From NCBI RefSeq assembly GCF_030908385.1, contig NZ_CP133091.1:1114501-1178500 (forward strand): a stretch of DNA of 64,000 nt, given 5' to 3'. The notes beneath the pieces are model-generated. The model ran no database searches and had not been told where the DNA came from. It worked only from the letters and a program-made list of their open reading frames with translations. This DNA is from Mangrovimonas sp. YM274 (GTDB lineage Bacteria > Bacteroidota > Bacteroidia > Flavobacteriales > Flavobacteriaceae). Made by a program: the position numbers and the translations under genes. Position 1 is the first letter of the stretch; the number at the start of each line of letters is the position of its first letter. Shown here one piece after another: positions 16,892-26,270 of the stretch.

Positions 16892-17863
16892 TTAATCTAA
16901 AGATTGGTTTTCCAAAGAGGCTTTCTCCAGAAGTTTGTTGTATTCTTCTGCAGACAAGTTGCCATAATAGAAGTTGATAGGATTGATGCGGTCATCATCC
17001 TTAAACACTTCATAATGTAAGTGGGGCGCTTCAGACCTTCCGGTACTACCTACAAATCCAATCAAGTCGCCGCGTTTTACCTTTTGGTTTCTGCGAACGT
17101 TGTATTTGTAAAGGTGGGCGTAAAGGCTCACATAGCCATAGCCGTGGTCTATTCTAATATGGTTTCCATAACCGGTTGATCGGTTGTCGGCTCGAATCAC
17201 CTTTCCATCTCCTGCAGCGTAAACAGGTGTCCCCCTTGGAGCGGTAAAGTCCATGCCAAAGTGAAACTTCCGCACTTTGGTAAAGGGATCGGTACGGTAA
17301 CCATAACCAGAGGCCATACGGGTTAAATCCGAATTATTAATTGGCTGGATGGCAGGTATGGAGGCCAAAAGCTTTTCTTTATCCGCGGCCAATTCCGCAA
17401 TTTCATCCAAAGATTTGGATTGTACTACAATTTGTTTTTGTAGCATATCCATTCGCTTGCTGGTTTCGATTATCAATTTTGAATTATCAAATCCTTCAAG
17501 GCCTTTATATCGGTTAATCCCACCAAAACCAGCTCTCCGTTGTTCGTCTGGAATTGGGTTAGCTTCAAAATATAAGCGGTAAATGGTATTGTCCCGCTCC
17601 TCAACATTGGCAAGTACCTCTTGGGCTTCGTCCATTTTTTTGTTCAAAAGTTGAAATTGCAATTCCATATTTTGCAATTCGCGGGTAAGCTCACGTTCCT
17701 TTGGTGATTGAAAAAACTGGGATGCAATAAAGTTGGAGATGAATCCAAAAAGACCTGCAGCCAAAAGAAACACAAGGGCATACTTGAAGGTGGTGCGTTT
17801 TTTGCGCTCTATCTTACGGTACGAAAGGGTTTCTGGATCGTAATAATATTTTACCTTACTCAT
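16892..17863 (-). CDS. M23 (LytM-type) zinc endopeptidase, membrane anchored
   Basis: A 323-residue peptidoglycan hydrolase. A basic cytoplasmic N-terminus is followed by a membrane segment (about residues 28-45) and a coiled-coil stretch (about 55-95). The C-terminal peptidase domain has the complete zinc and catalytic set: H201-x3-D205 (HFGMD), H250 and H281-x-H283 (HLH). All key residues are present, so it should be active rather than a degenerate activator. It is the first gene of the envelope operon. Together with LemA and TPM proteins it points to cell-wall or envelope maintenance. Its substrate bond is not predictable from sequence. Confidence 0.94.
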   Translation of the reverse strand: MSKVKYYYDPETLSYRKIERKKRTTFKYALVFLLAAGLFGFISNFIASQFFQSPKERELTRELQNMELQFQLLNKKMDEAQEVLANVEERDNTIYRLYFEANPIPDEQRRAGFGGINRYKGLEGFDNSKLIIETSKRMDMLQKQIVVQSKSLDEIAELAADKEKLLASIPAIQPINNSDLTRMASGYGYRTDPFTKVRKFHFGMDFTAPRGTPVYAAGDGKVIRADNRSTGYGNHIRIDHGYGYVSLYAHLYKYNVRRNQKVKRGDLIGFVGSTGRSEAPHLHYEVFKDDDRINPINFYYGNLSAEEYNKLLEKASLENQSLD

Positions 17864-18018
17864 GTCGCAATTTATAGTATTTTTGCAGTTGAAAATGCCC
17901 CTTGAGGGTACATTTTTATTAAGGAACGAACAAACCTACAAAAATATTTCCATTGTAAAATTATAAAAACAAATGCGAATATTTTCAGACGGTGAGCCTC
18001 AGGGCCTTAATTTAACAA

Positions 18019-18026
18019 TATATTTG
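18019..18026 (+). promoter_or_regulatory. Candidate -7 box of alaS (TATATTTG)
   Basis: Exact TAnnTTTG match 68 bases before the alaS start. A second exact match, TATTTTTG at 17878-17885, lies further up the 231-base gap and could give a longer leader. No obvious structured leader is seen. Confidence 0.45.
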
Positions 18027-18094
18027 CAAGTAGCGTCAAGGCCGTTTTTGAAGTCTTGATCAAGTTTAAGAATTTAGATTAGCAATTTACATAC

Positions 18095-20707
18095 ATGAAA
18101 TCTCAAGATATCCGTTCGAAGTTTTTAAGTTTTTTCGAAAATAAACAACATGCCATCGTGCCGTCGGCACCCATGGTTTTAAAGGATGACCCTACCTTGA
18201 TGTTTGTCAATGCCGGAATGGTGCCATTTAAAGAATACTTTTTGGGAAATGCCAAAGTGAAGGAATCCCGTATAGCCGATTCTCAAAAATGTTTACGTGT
18301 ATCCGGTAAACACAACGATTTGGAAGAGGTAGGATATGATACGTACCACCACACCTTATTTGAAATGTTGGGGAACTGGAGTTTTGGAGATTATTTCAAG
18401 AAGGAAGCCATCGCTTGGGCTTGGGAACTGCTTACCGAAGAATTTGGGATTGATAAGGATATCTTGTACGTAACCGTTTTTGAAGGAAGCGAGGACGACA
18501 ATTTGCCGATGGATCAGGAAGCCTACGATTTCTGGAAAGCCATTGTTCCTGAAGACCGCATTTTAATGGGGAATAAAAAGGATAATTTCTGGGAAATGGG
18601 AGATCAAGGGCCTTGTGGACCTTGTAGTGAAATCCATGTGGATATTCGTTCCGCAGAAGAAAAAGCAAAAGTTTCCGGAAAAGATTTGGTGAATATGGAC
18701 CACCCACAAGTTGTGGAAATTTGGAATCTCGTATTTATGCAGTACAACCGTAAGGCCAACGGAAGTTTGGAAAACTTGCCGAACAAGCACATCGATACCG
18801 GAATGGGCTTTGAGCGCTTGTGTATGGTCTTGCAAAATGTACAGTCCAATTACGATACTGATGTGTTCACTCCAATAATTAGAGAGATTGAAACGGTTAC
18901 AGATAAAGCTTATGGTAAAGATGAAAAGATAGATGTCGCTATTCGAGTGATTGCCGATCACGTGAGAGCCGTGGCGTTTTCCATTGCCGATGGACAGTTG
19001 CCAAGCAATACAGGGGCAGGGTATGTAATTAGAAGAATTTTACGTCGTGCTATCCGTTACGGATTCACCTTCTTGGAGCAAAAGGAACCGTTCATTTATA
19101 AATTGGCTGAAACCTTGAGCCATCAAATGGGAGAGGCTTTCCCTGAAATTAAGTCTCAAAAGCAACTGGTTTACAACGTGATTCGGGAGGAAGAACAATC
19201 TTTCTTAAGAACTTTGGAACAAGGATTATTGTTGTTGGATAAAGTTGTAGAAGAAACAAAGGGAGATGTGGTGTCAGGTGCCAAAACTTTTGAATTGTAT
19301 GATACTTTTGGATTTCCATTGGATTTAACCCAATTGATTGCCCGTGAAAAAGGATATAGCATTGATGAGGCTGGGTTTGCCACCGAAATGGAAAAACAAA
19401 AAAGTCGTTCTAGAGCGGCTTCAGCGGTGGAAGCTTCAGACTGGGTGATTCTGTTGGAAGACGAAGCTGAAGAGTTTATAGGATATGATACGCTCAGCGC
19501 TGATGTAAGATTAACCCGTTATAGAAAGGTTACCACCAAAAAGGATGGTGAGCAATACCAATTGGTATTTAATATGACGCCTTTTTATCCGGAAGGAGGA
19601 GGTCAAGTTGGAGACCAAGGTTACATAGAAGTACCTAATGGAGATGTGGTCTATGTAATCGATACTAAAAGGGAAAACAATTTGATTATTCACTACACGA
19701 AAACACTTCCAAAGCATTTGGATGCCACTTTTAAAGCGGTAGTGAATGAAGAATTGAGACAGCTATCGGCTTCCAACCATACGGCGACACACTTGTTGCA
19801 CCAAGCATTGCGCACGGTGTTGGGAACTCATGTAGAACAAAAAGGATCTTTGGTAAGCCCAAAATATTTACGATTCGACTTTTCGCATTTTGCAAAGGTA
19901 GACAGAGAGCAGTTGAATGCTATTGAAGAATTTGTAAACGCACGTATTCAAGAGAACCTTAAACTAGAAGAGAAACGAAACATTCCAATGCAACAAGCAA
20001 TCGATGAAGGTGCCATTGCCTTATTTGGTGAAAAGTATGGAGATGCTGTACGTGCCATTCGTTTTGGGAAATCTATGGAGCTTTGTGGTGGTACACACGT
20101 ATCGCAAACGGGTGATATATGGTATTTCAAAATTAATTCGGAAAGTGCGGTAGCGGCGGGTGTACGTCGTATTGAGGCGATTACCAATGTCGCAGTGAAA
20201 AACTATTTTGTGGATGTGGATAAGGATTTTGACGCCTTAAAGCAAACACTTAAAAATCCGAAATCAACGGTGAAAGCTGTGGAAGGTTTGTTGGAAGAAA
20301 ATACAGCGCTTAAAAAACAGATTGAGCAATTATTAAAAGATAAGGCCAAGAACCTAAAAGGCGACTTGATGAATGAGCTTAAAGAGGTGAATGGTATTCA
20401 GTTTCTGGCTAAGGAAGTAGATTTGGATGCTGCCGGAATTAAGGATGTGTCTTTTGAATTAGGTGGGCAATTTGATAATCTGTTCCTATTGTTTGCAACA
20501 AAACAGGAGGGTAAAGCCTTATTGTCTTGCTATATTTCCAAGGAAATCGTAGCCGATAAAGGTTTAAATGCTGGTCAAATAGTAAGAGAACTTGGAAAGC
20601 ATATCCAAGGAGGTGGCGGTGGTCAACCGTTCTTTGCCACAGCGGGAGGTAAGAATCCAGAAGGTATTGCAGCAGCCTTGGAAGCTGCCGTAGGGTACCT
20701 GAACTAG
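18095..20707 (+). CDS. alaS: Alanyl-tRNA synthetase
   Basis: Charges tRNA-Ala; class II aminoacyl-tRNA synthetase of normal length (870 residues). The aminoacylation domain starts at once ([14 protein letters not shown]) with motif 2 near [17 protein letters not shown]. The editing domain carries the zinc set H562-x3-H566 (HTATH) and C664-x3-H668 (CGGTH), so it should be able to clear mischarged tRNA. The C-Ala domain ends with the Gly-rich [17 protein letters not shown]. Four bases separate it from the GSCFA gene, which suggests co-transcription. Confidence 0.98.
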   Translation: MKSQDIRSKFLSFFENKQHAIVPSAPMVLKDDPTLMFVNAGMVPFKEYFLGNAKVKESRIADSQKCLRVSGKHNDLEEVGYDTYHHTLFEMLGNWSFGDYFKKEAIAWAWELLTEEFGIDKDILYVTVFEGSEDDNLPMDQEAYDFWKAIVPEDRILMGNKKDNFWEMGDQGPCGPCSEIHVDIRSAEEKAKVSGKDLVNMDHPQVVEIWNLVFMQYNRKANGSLENLPNKHIDTGMGFERLCMVLQNVQSNYDTDVFTPIIREIETVTDKAYGKDEKIDVAIRVIADHVRAVAFSIADGQLPSNTGAGYVIRRILRRAIRYGFTFLEQKEPFIYKLAETLSHQMGEAFPEIKSQKQLVYNVIREEEQSFLRTLEQGLLLLDKVVEETKGDVVSGAKTFELYDTFGFPLDLTQLIAREKGYSIDEAGFATEMEKQKSRSRAASAVEASDWVILLEDEAEEFIGYDTLSADVRLTRYRKVTTKKDGEQYQLVFNMTPFYPEGGGQVGDQGYIEVPNGDVVYVIDTKRENNLIIHYTKTLPKHLDATFKAVVNEELRQLSASNHTATHLLHQALRTVLGTHVEQKGSLVSPKYLRFDFSHFAKVDREQLNAIEEFVNARIQENLKLEEKRNIPMQQAIDEGAIALFGEKYGDAVRAIRFGKSMELCGGTHVSQTGDIWYFKINSESAVAAGVRRIEAITNVAVKNYFVDVDKDFDALKQTLKNPKSTVKAVEGLLEENTALKKQIEQLLKDKAKNLKGDLMNELKEVNGIQFLAKEVDLDAAGIKDVSFELGGQFDNLFLLFATKQEGKALLSCYISKEIVADKGLNAGQIVRELGKHIQGGGGGQPFFATAGGKNPEGIAAALEAAVGYLN

Positions 20708-20711
20708 ATAT

Positions 20712-21662
20712 ATGAAACTACAAACAGAAATACCTTTAAAACCCCAACAGCACAACCTGATAGATTACAATTCTAGATTGATTCTGTTGGGGTCTTGTTT
20801 TGTTGAAAATATTGGGGAGAAGTTAGGGTATTATAAATTCCAGAATACTTTAAATCCTTTTGGAATTCTGTTCCATCCTTTGGCAATTGAAAGTTTGCTG
20901 CTCAACGCTATTAATGACAAAGAATACACAAAAGAAGATGTGTTTTTTCATAATGAGCAATGGCATTGTTATGCGGCGCATTCCAAATTAAGTGCCGCTT
21001 CAAAAGAAGAACTGTTGCAAAATTTAAACCTTGCTATTCAACAAACCAAACAAGCACTTGAAGCATCCTCTCATATTGTGATTACGCTGGGAACCGCCTG
21101 GATATACCGCTTGATAGAAAGTGATGATGTGGTAGCCAATTGTCATAAGGTACCTCAAAAGAAATTTAGTAAAGAATTATTGTCGGTAGATGCTATTGCT
21201 GAATCGTTGCTAGCGATGGTGGCTTTGATCAAAAGTGTGAATTCAAAAGTGTCTGTCATTTTTACGGTGTCCCCCGTAAGACATTTAAAAGATGGTTTTG
21301 TAGAAAACACCCAAAGCAAGGCGCATTTAATAAGTGCAGTTCACGAAGTAGTAGAGCCAAGGCAGCAAACCCACTATTTTCCTTCGTATGAAATTGTCAT
21401 GGATGAATTGCGCGATTACCGTTTTTATGCTGAAGATATGGTACATCCTAATTCTACGGCTATTAATTATGTGTGGGAGCGGTTTAAGAAGGTGTGGTTA
21501 AATGTTAGTACAGAACCTACAATGAAGATTGTGGATACGGTTCAAAAAGGGATCTTGCATAGACCTTTCAATCCAAATTCCGAAGCACATCAAGCGTTTT
21601 TAAAGTCTCTTACAGAAAAACAGGAACAGCTTGTAGCTCAATATCCGTTTATGGAATTTTAG
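20712..21662 (+). CDS. GSCFA domain protein
   Basis: A 316-residue protein of the GSCFA family (PF08885), named for the motif seen here as LLGSCFVENIG near residue 27, where Ser/Cys lie at the end of the first strand as in SGNH-type hydrolases. HIVITLGTAWIY near 118, VIFTVSPVRHLKDGF near 182 and DMVHPNSTAINYVWERF near 242 are the remaining conserved blocks and would supply the Asp/His of a hydrolase site. The substrate is unknown; some relatives occur in polysaccharide clusters. It follows alaS after four bases, a recurring pairing in flavobacteria, and is followed by a strong terminator. Confidence 0.9.
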   Translation: MKLQTEIPLKPQQHNLIDYNSRLILLGSCFVENIGEKLGYYKFQNTLNPFGILFHPLAIESLLLNAINDKEYTKEDVFFHNEQWHCYAAHSKLSAASKEELLQNLNLAIQQTKQALEASSHIVITLGTAWIYRLIESDDVVANCHKVPQKKFSKELLSVDAIAESLLAMVALIKSVNSKVSVIFTVSPVRHLKDGFVENTQSKAHLISAVHEVVEPRQQTHYFPSYEIVMDELRDYRFYAEDMVHPNSTAINYVWERFKKVWLNVSTEPTMKIVDTVQKGILHRPFNPNSEAHQAFLKSLTEKQEQLVAQYPFMEF

Positions 21663-21689
21663 ATAATTGTGCCATCAAGAAATAAAACA

Positions 21690-21721
21690 AAAAGCCCGAG
21701 TCAATCATCCCTCGGGCTTTT
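21690..21721. terminator. Bidirectional intrinsic terminator
   Basis: AAAAGCCCGAG pairs perfectly with CTCGGGCTTTT (11 bp, 10-base loop). The A and T tails make it usable for both the GSCFA gene and the convergent rhodanese gene. Confidence 0.85.
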
Positions 21722-21770
21722 CCATCTTTCAAAATCATGAACAAACTATGTAATCAATCAAGTTTTCTGT

Positions 21771-22091
21771 TTATACAAGTTCCAATTTTCTGCTCAAGTT
21801 CAACCAGCCTCCACCGTTGACAACTTCAATGCCATGGCTTTTTAGAACGCTTGCCGCAGAACCTGAACGCATACCGCTGGCGCAACAGGTAATAATTGGT
21901 TTGTTGAATTTTTTGATGTCTTTAATTTTGGTCGCTATTTGGGGTAATGGAATATTTTTAGAGCCGGGAATGGCACCTCCATTGTACTCTCCAACGCTTC
22001 TTACATCAATAATTATAGCTCCATTGTCATAAAGAGCCTTTAATTCATCAGATTTATTTCCGAATAACATATCTAAAATTCCCATATTCAT
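21771..22091 (-). CDS. Single-domain rhodanese-like protein
   Basis: About 106 residues with the start at 22091 (MNMGILDMLFG); the ATG at 22106 falls in a likely promoter segment (TTACTTTG on the minus strand). One rhodanese domain: IIIDVRSVGEYNGGAIPGS, then the active-site loop C70-ASGMRS with the catalytic Cys70, preceded by Cys69. The loop CASGMRS matches the active family pattern CxxGxRS. Such proteins carry sulfane sulfur; the partner is unknown. No signal peptide is present, so it should be cytoplasmic. It is likely monocistronic, with a terminator behind it. Confidence 0.9.
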   Translation of the reverse strand: MNMGILDMLFGNKSDELKALYDNGAIIIDVRSVGEYNGGAIPGSKNIPLPQIATKIKDIKKFNKPIITCCASGMRSGSAASVLKSHGIEVVNGGGWLNLSRKLELV

Positions 22092-22488
22092 TTTTATTTT
22101 GAGCAAAGTAACGCATTGTTTTTTATCGAGAACGTGACTAAGGTTACATTAGCTGCTTGAAAATGAAATTATTACAAGATGAGTTTTGATGTGTAATATT
22201 CTATTATTGAGAGAATTGTATGGCTTTTAAAATGCGTTTATTGGGAGAATTAACCAATTTTATCGGTGAACTGCAATATTCGATTTGTAGGATTACGCTT
22301 AATCTTTTTTAATTGCTTCTCGTCGAAAAAACTTAAGGTTGAGGGGATTATGTTATATATTAGTCTTGCTATTAATCAATTTTTTAAAAAGGCGTCAGTT
22401 ATATTTTTTGCGTGGCAAGAATGATCTGATGCTTTTTTTTGTTCCAAATCCAAAACCAACCAGCTAAGTTTTTCGTATTCAATTTTGG
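22092..22488. other. Intergenic region without supported genes
   Basis: A 397-base AT-rich gap between coaD and the rhodanese gene. No RNA gene or strong hairpin is visible. On the minus strand, just after the coaD stop, a 36-codon frame without a start codon reads like protein (contains KIEYEKLSWLVLDLEQKK) and might be the remnant of a lost gene. Confidence 0.4.
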
Positions 22489-22944
22489 TTACTTCAGCTT
22501 AACGCTATCGGGGACCAAAACGGTGTAATCCCCATGGTTTCTTATCACATCTCTCACAATGGATGAAGAAATGAAGGAGGTTCTTGCAGAGGTAAGTAAA
22601 AACACAGTTTCTATTCTCGAAAGTTTTCTGTTGGTATGAGCAATGGCTTTTTCAAACTCAAAATCGGCAGGGTTACGTAAGCCTCTCAAAATAAATTGGG
22701 CATCTATCTCTTTCGAAAAATCACTGGTGAGCCCTTCATATGTAACCACTTTTACTTTAGGCTCGTCCTTGAAGGCATCCTCGATAAACTGTTTACGTTC
22801 TTCCAATGAAAACATATAGGACTTGTCAGAATTGATGCCAATGGCTACCACTACTTCGTCAAAAAGTTTTACACCTCTTAGGATAATATCATAGTGCCCT
22901 AGAGTAATAGGGTCAAAGGAACCAGGGAAAATTGCGCGTCTCAT
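22489..22944 (-). CDS. coaD: Phosphopantetheine adenylyltransferase
   Basis: Transfers AMP from ATP to 4'-phosphopantetheine, the penultimate step of coenzyme A synthesis. The 151 residues match the family. The nucleotidyltransferase motif T14-x-G16-H17 sits in GSFDPITLGHYD, and the C-terminal ISSSIVRD signature is present, with RGLRNPADFEFE in the middle for substrate binding. It follows ddl on the same strand with a 42-base gap, a frequent pairing in flavobacteria, and may be co-transcribed with it. Confidence 0.96.
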   Translation of the reverse strand: MRRAIFPGSFDPITLGHYDIILRGVKLFDEVVVAIGINSDKSYMFSLEERKQFIEDAFKDEPKVKVVTYEGLTSDFSKEIDAQFILRGLRNPADFEFEKAIAHTNRKLSRIETVFLLTSARTSFISSSIVRDVIRNHGDYTVLVPDSVKLK

Positions 22945-22986
22945 TATAGTTGTTAAGCGGTTACAGCATCAAAGATACTTAATAAT

Positions 22987-23973
22987 TTAAGAGTGTTGGG
23001 TTTTAAGGCTTTCCTCGATGGCATTTTCAAACAGTTCGCCTAAGCTTATTCCTGCTGCTGCCGCCTGTTGCGGGAGGATACTCGCTTTTGTAAGCCCAGG
23101 TACTGTATTTATTTCCAATAAATGGGGTTCATCATCTTTAAAGATATATTCACTTCGGCTAAACCCTTTCATTTTTAAAATCTCATAGACTTTTTTGGCA
23201 ATGGCTTTTACTTTGTCAGCCTGTTCTTTAGATATGCGGGCAGGTGTAATTTCCTGTGATTCTCCAAGGTATTTAGCCTTATAGTCAAAAAAGTCGTTGT
23301 TGCTGACGATTTCGGTAATAGGAAGTACAGTAACGTCTCCTTTATAGGTTATCACACCAACGGATACTTCGGTGCCGTCCAAAAACGATTCTATGATAAT
23401 TTCGTCATCTTCCTTAAAGGCCACCTCGAGTGCATTTTGGATTTCCTCTTTCTTATAAACTTTAGTAATGCCAAAACTACTGCCGGCCTTGTTGGCCTTA
23501 ACAAAACAAGGTAGGCCTACTTTATCTATGATTTCATCTTCATTAACAGCATCTCCTTCATTGAGATAGTAGGAATTGGCTGTTTTTATACCGTAAGGCT
23601 TTAAGGTACTTAGGCAGTCACGTTTGTTAAAGGTCAATGCAGCTTGGTACATGCCGCAGCTGGTATGTGGTATTTTCAAAAGCTCTAAATACCCTTGCAT
23701 GTAACCATCTTCTCCCGGCGTACCGTGGATGGCATTAAAAACACAATCAAACTGGATTTTATTCCCTTCAACCATCACGCTAAAGTCATTTTTGTCTACA
23801 GGGACTTCGTTGTTTTGTTCGTCTACAAATACCCATTTATCCTTAAAAATGTGGATGCGATAAGCAATGTAAAGTTCTGGGTTCAGGGTTTCATAAACCA
23901 CCTGACCACTCTTTAGGGATATTTCATATTCGCTAGAATATCCGCCCATTATAATGGCAATATGTTTCTTCAT
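22987..23973 (-). CDS. ddl: D-alanine--D-alanine ligase
   Basis: An ATP-grasp ligase that forms D-Ala-D-Ala for peptidoglycan (328 residues). Recognisable blocks are IAIIMGGYSSEYEISLKSG at the N-terminus, the FNAIHGTPGEDGYMQGYLE segment near residue 80, FVKANKAGSSFGI near 158, the EVSVGVI strand near 205, and the metal-binding LLEINTVPGLT near 290. All are consistent with an active Ddl; the depsipeptide-forming variants of vancomycin resistance are not indicated. It lies 42 bases upstream of coaD and diverges from the PASTA protein gene. Confidence 0.96.
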   Translation of the reverse strand: MKKHIAIIMGGYSSEYEISLKSGQVVYETLNPELYIAYRIHIFKDKWVFVDEQNNEVPVDKNDFSVMVEGNKIQFDCVFNAIHGTPGEDGYMQGYLELLKIPHTSCGMYQAALTFNKRDCLSTLKPYGIKTANSYYLNEGDAVNEDEIIDKVGLPCFVKANKAGSSFGITKVYKKEEIQNALEVAFKEDDEIIIESFLDGTEVSVGVITYKGDVTVLPITEIVSNNDFFDYKAKYLGESQEITPARISKEQADKVKAIAKKVYEILKMKGFSRSEYIFKDDEPHLLEINTVPGLTKASILPQQAAAAGISLGELFENAIEESLKTQHS

Positions 23974-24095
23974 GATAAAGTCCCCGAAGGGAGTGAAATT
24001 CTTGATAAATAATCTTTAAACGCTCCTAGAACGTATGTAATATTAGTAAAGCTAAATTAGCATATTAAAGGAAAAGAAAAAACCTTTGAGTTTTA

Positions 24096-24103
24096 TATAT
24101 TTG
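24096..24103 (+). promoter_or_regulatory. Candidate -7 box (TATATTTG) of the PASTA-rluD unit
   Basis: Exact TAnnTTTG match 19 bases before the start codon of the PASTA protein. The upstream half-site is unclear. Confidence 0.45.
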
Positions 24104-24122
24104 CCTAACTTAAAATGATTGC

Positions 24123-24680
24123 ATGAGTCTTGTAAAGTTTCTTACCAGTAAAGTTTTTTTAAAACAATTAGCCCTAGCCTTAGCCGTAATATTAGTGTTG
24201 TGTTTTTTAATCCTGCAATGGCTAAAAAGTACTACCAATCATGGTGAATTTGTGGAAGTTCCAGAATTAAAAGGAAAAACTCTTGAAACGGTAGAAATTC
24301 AATTAAGCGATCGAACTTTACGTATGGAAATTCAGGACTCTGCCAATTACAATCCAGATTATCCAAAATATTCGGTAATTGAGCAATACCCATTGGCAGG
24401 AACCCAAGTAAAGGAAAACCGTAAGATTTATGTAATATTGAACCCATCTGGCTATCGTAAGGTAGCAGTGCCAGATATCGTTAGACGTACATTCCGTCAA
24501 GCCAAACCTACTTTGGAAGCCTTAGGTTTTGAAGTTGGAAAAATTAGGTATGAAGACGATTTGGGTAAAGATGAAGTAATAGATGTAGAATTTGAAGGCC
24601 AACCTATAAAAGCAGGAGAAATGTTGCCATTGACTTCTAAGATTGATTTGGTATTGGGTAACGGAAACAGGGCAGAATAA
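24123..24680 (+). CDS. PASTA-domain membrane protein
   Basis: A 185-residue protein with one membrane segment (about residues 15-33) and two PASTA domains outside the membrane, at about 40-110 (FVEVPELKGKTLETVE) and 112-180 (VAVPDIVRRTFRQAKPTLE). PASTA domains bind peptidoglycan fragments or beta-lactams in kinases and PBPs; here there is no kinase or transpeptidase, so this is a stand-alone form of the type found across Bacteroidota. It precedes the RluD-type gene by six bases and is likely co-transcribed with it. Its role, probably at the cell wall, is inferred from the domains. Confidence 0.9.
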   Translation: MSLVKFLTSKVFLKQLALALAVILVLCFLILQWLKSTTNHGEFVEVPELKGKTLETVEIQLSDRTLRMEIQDSANYNPDYPKYSVIEQYPLAGTQVKENRKIYVILNPSGYRKVAVPDIVRRTFRQAKPTLEALGFEVGKIRYEDDLGKDEVIDVEFEGQPIKAGEMLPLTSKIDLVLGNGNRAE

Positions 24681-24686
24681 AAGATT

Positions 24687-25733
24687 ATGACAGACCAACA
24701 TACGCCTATAGAAGAGAATGATGATGAGTTGTATGAGCACCATGCATTTACTGTAAAAACTGGCCAACAACCGCTTCGTATCGATAAATATTTGATGAAT
24801 TTTATCGAGAATGCTACGCGCAACAAAATTCAAGCGGCCGCCAAAAACGGTAATATTTATGTAAATGACGTTCCGGTAAAGGCCAACTATAAGGTGAAGC
24901 CTTTTGATAATATTCGTGTATTATTTGAGTATCCGCCTTACGAAGAGCTTTTGACGCCGGAAAACATTCCTTTGGATATTGTTTATGAAGACGACCAACT
25001 GCTGGTGGTTAACAAACCTGCGGGTTTGGTGGTACATCCTGGGCACGGCAATTACTCCGGAACCTTAATCAATGCCCTTATTTATCATTTTGAAAACTTG
25101 CCTAACAATTCCAGTAACCGCCCTGGTTTGGTACACCGTATTGATAAAGACACTAGTGGTTTGTTGGTAGTGGCCAAGACAGAAGAGGCTATGGCACATT
25201 TAACCAAGCAATTTTTTGATAAAACCAGTGAGCGTGAATACGTAGCTTTGGTTTGGGGAAATGTGGAAGAAGATGAAGGCACTGTTGAGGGCAATATTGG
25301 TAGACATCCTAAAAACCGTTTGCAAAATACTGTTTTTGAAGAAGAGGATGAAGATAAAGGAAAACCTGCTGTAACCCATTATAAAGTGCTGGAGCGCTTT
25401 GGGTATGTAACGATGATTTCCTGCAAGTTGGAAACAGGCCGTACACACCAAATTCGTGTCCACATGAAGCACATTGGGCACACCCTTTTTAATGACGAAC
25501 GCTATGGTGGCGAACGTATTTTGAAAGGAACTACATTCACTAAATACAAACAGTTTGTAGAAAATTGTTTTAAGGTGCTTCCTAGGCAGGCATTGCATGC
25601 TAAAACGTTGGGGTTTAGCCATCCAACGACCGGAGAGTTCATGCATTTTAATGCTGAAATTCCGGAAGATATGCTTCAATGTATTGAAAAATGGAGGGTT
25701 TACGCCAAACACCAAAATTTGGATATTGAATAG
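24687..25733 (+). CDS. rluD: RluA-family pseudouridine synthase, RluD type
   Basis: Modifies uridines in 23S rRNA. The 348 residues comprise an N-terminal S4 RNA-binding domain (about 30-90, LRIDKYLMNFIENATRNKIQ) and the catalytic domain. The catalytic aspartate is D153 in HRIDKDTSGL. LVVNKPAGLVVHPG near residue 110 and CKLETGRTHQIRVHM near 248 are typical RluD/RluC blocks. RluD is the best match because of the S4 domain and overall length, but the exact target positions in helix 69 are inferred. It is coupled to the upstream PASTA gene, an arrangement seen repeatedly in this phylum. Confidence 0.9.
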   Translation: MTDQHTPIEENDDELYEHHAFTVKTGQQPLRIDKYLMNFIENATRNKIQAAAKNGNIYVNDVPVKANYKVKPFDNIRVLFEYPPYEELLTPENIPLDIVYEDDQLLVVNKPAGLVVHPGHGNYSGTLINALIYHFENLPNNSSNRPGLVHRIDKDTSGLLVVAKTEEAMAHLTKQFFDKTSEREYVALVWGNVEEDEGTVEGNIGRHPKNRLQNTVFEEEDEDKGKPAVTHYKVLERFGYVTMISCKLETGRTHQIRVHMKHIGHTLFNDERYGGERILKGTTFTKYKQFVENCFKVLPRQALHAKTLGFSHPTTGEFMHFNAEIPEDMLQCIEKWRVYAKHQNLDIE

Positions 25734-25799
25734 GTTCCTTCGGTAAATTAATAGATCTTTTTTAGTAAATTCATAGGGTAATTCAAACCAATTATCCGT

Positions 25800-26168
25800 A
25801 TGAAATTGTATAACCTTGTGCCAATGCTGTATACTGAAGATGTGGAAGCCACCATTCAGTTTTATACAAGTCAGTTGGGGTTTGTTTGTGATGCTTTTGA
25901 TGAAGTCACTAAATGGGCCTCCATACACCGAGACGGTGTAGAATTGATTCTTACCAAACCAAATGATATGGTGCCCTTCAATAAAGCTGAGTTTACGGGC
26001 TCTTTCTACATAAGGACAGTGAACGTTGATACGCTTTGGCAAACGGTTAAAGACAATGTAGAGGTGTGTTATCCCATTGATAATTTCCAGTGCAGTATGC
26101 GGGAATTTGCCATTTACGACAACAATGGTTATGTATTGCAGTTTGGGGAGGAATTGACCCTAAATTAA
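25800..26168 (+). CDS. VOC-family (glyoxalase/bleomycin-resistance-like) protein
   Basis: A 122-residue single-module protein with the two beta-alpha-beta-beta-beta units of the vicinal oxygen chelate fold: LVPMLYTEDVEATIQFYTSQ at the start and the YPIDNF...REFAIYDNNGYVLQFGEE half at the end. The terminal GYVLQFGEE supplies the usual metal-ligand Glu. Substrate and metal are unknown. Members of this size can bind antibiotics or act as lyases or dioxygenases, and no neighbour narrows this down. It has a 66-base gap to rluD and stands alone. Confidence 0.85.
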   Translation: MKLYNLVPMLYTEDVEATIQFYTSQLGFVCDAFDEVTKWASIHRDGVELILTKPNDMVPFNKAEFTGSFYIRTVNVDTLWQTVKDNVEVCYPIDNFQCSMREFAIYDNNGYVLQFGEELTLN

Positions 26169-26270
26169 TTCTTATAATTATTTTTGCTTATACTGCCATA
26201 GAAAATATAGAATCCCAAAATTGAAAAATAGATACGGTAATTGTAATTTTGGGACAACAAAAAACTAAGC

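Noticed and set aside
17895-17960. 21-codon ORF preceded by a TATTTTTG box upstream of alaS
   Set aside because: Too short, no recognisable composition, and no T-box or attenuator structure to make it a leader peptide.
25200-26042. Long minus-strand frame (280 codons) opposite rluD and the VOC gene
   Set aside because: It is antisense to two well-supported genes and its translation shows no domain or sensible composition.
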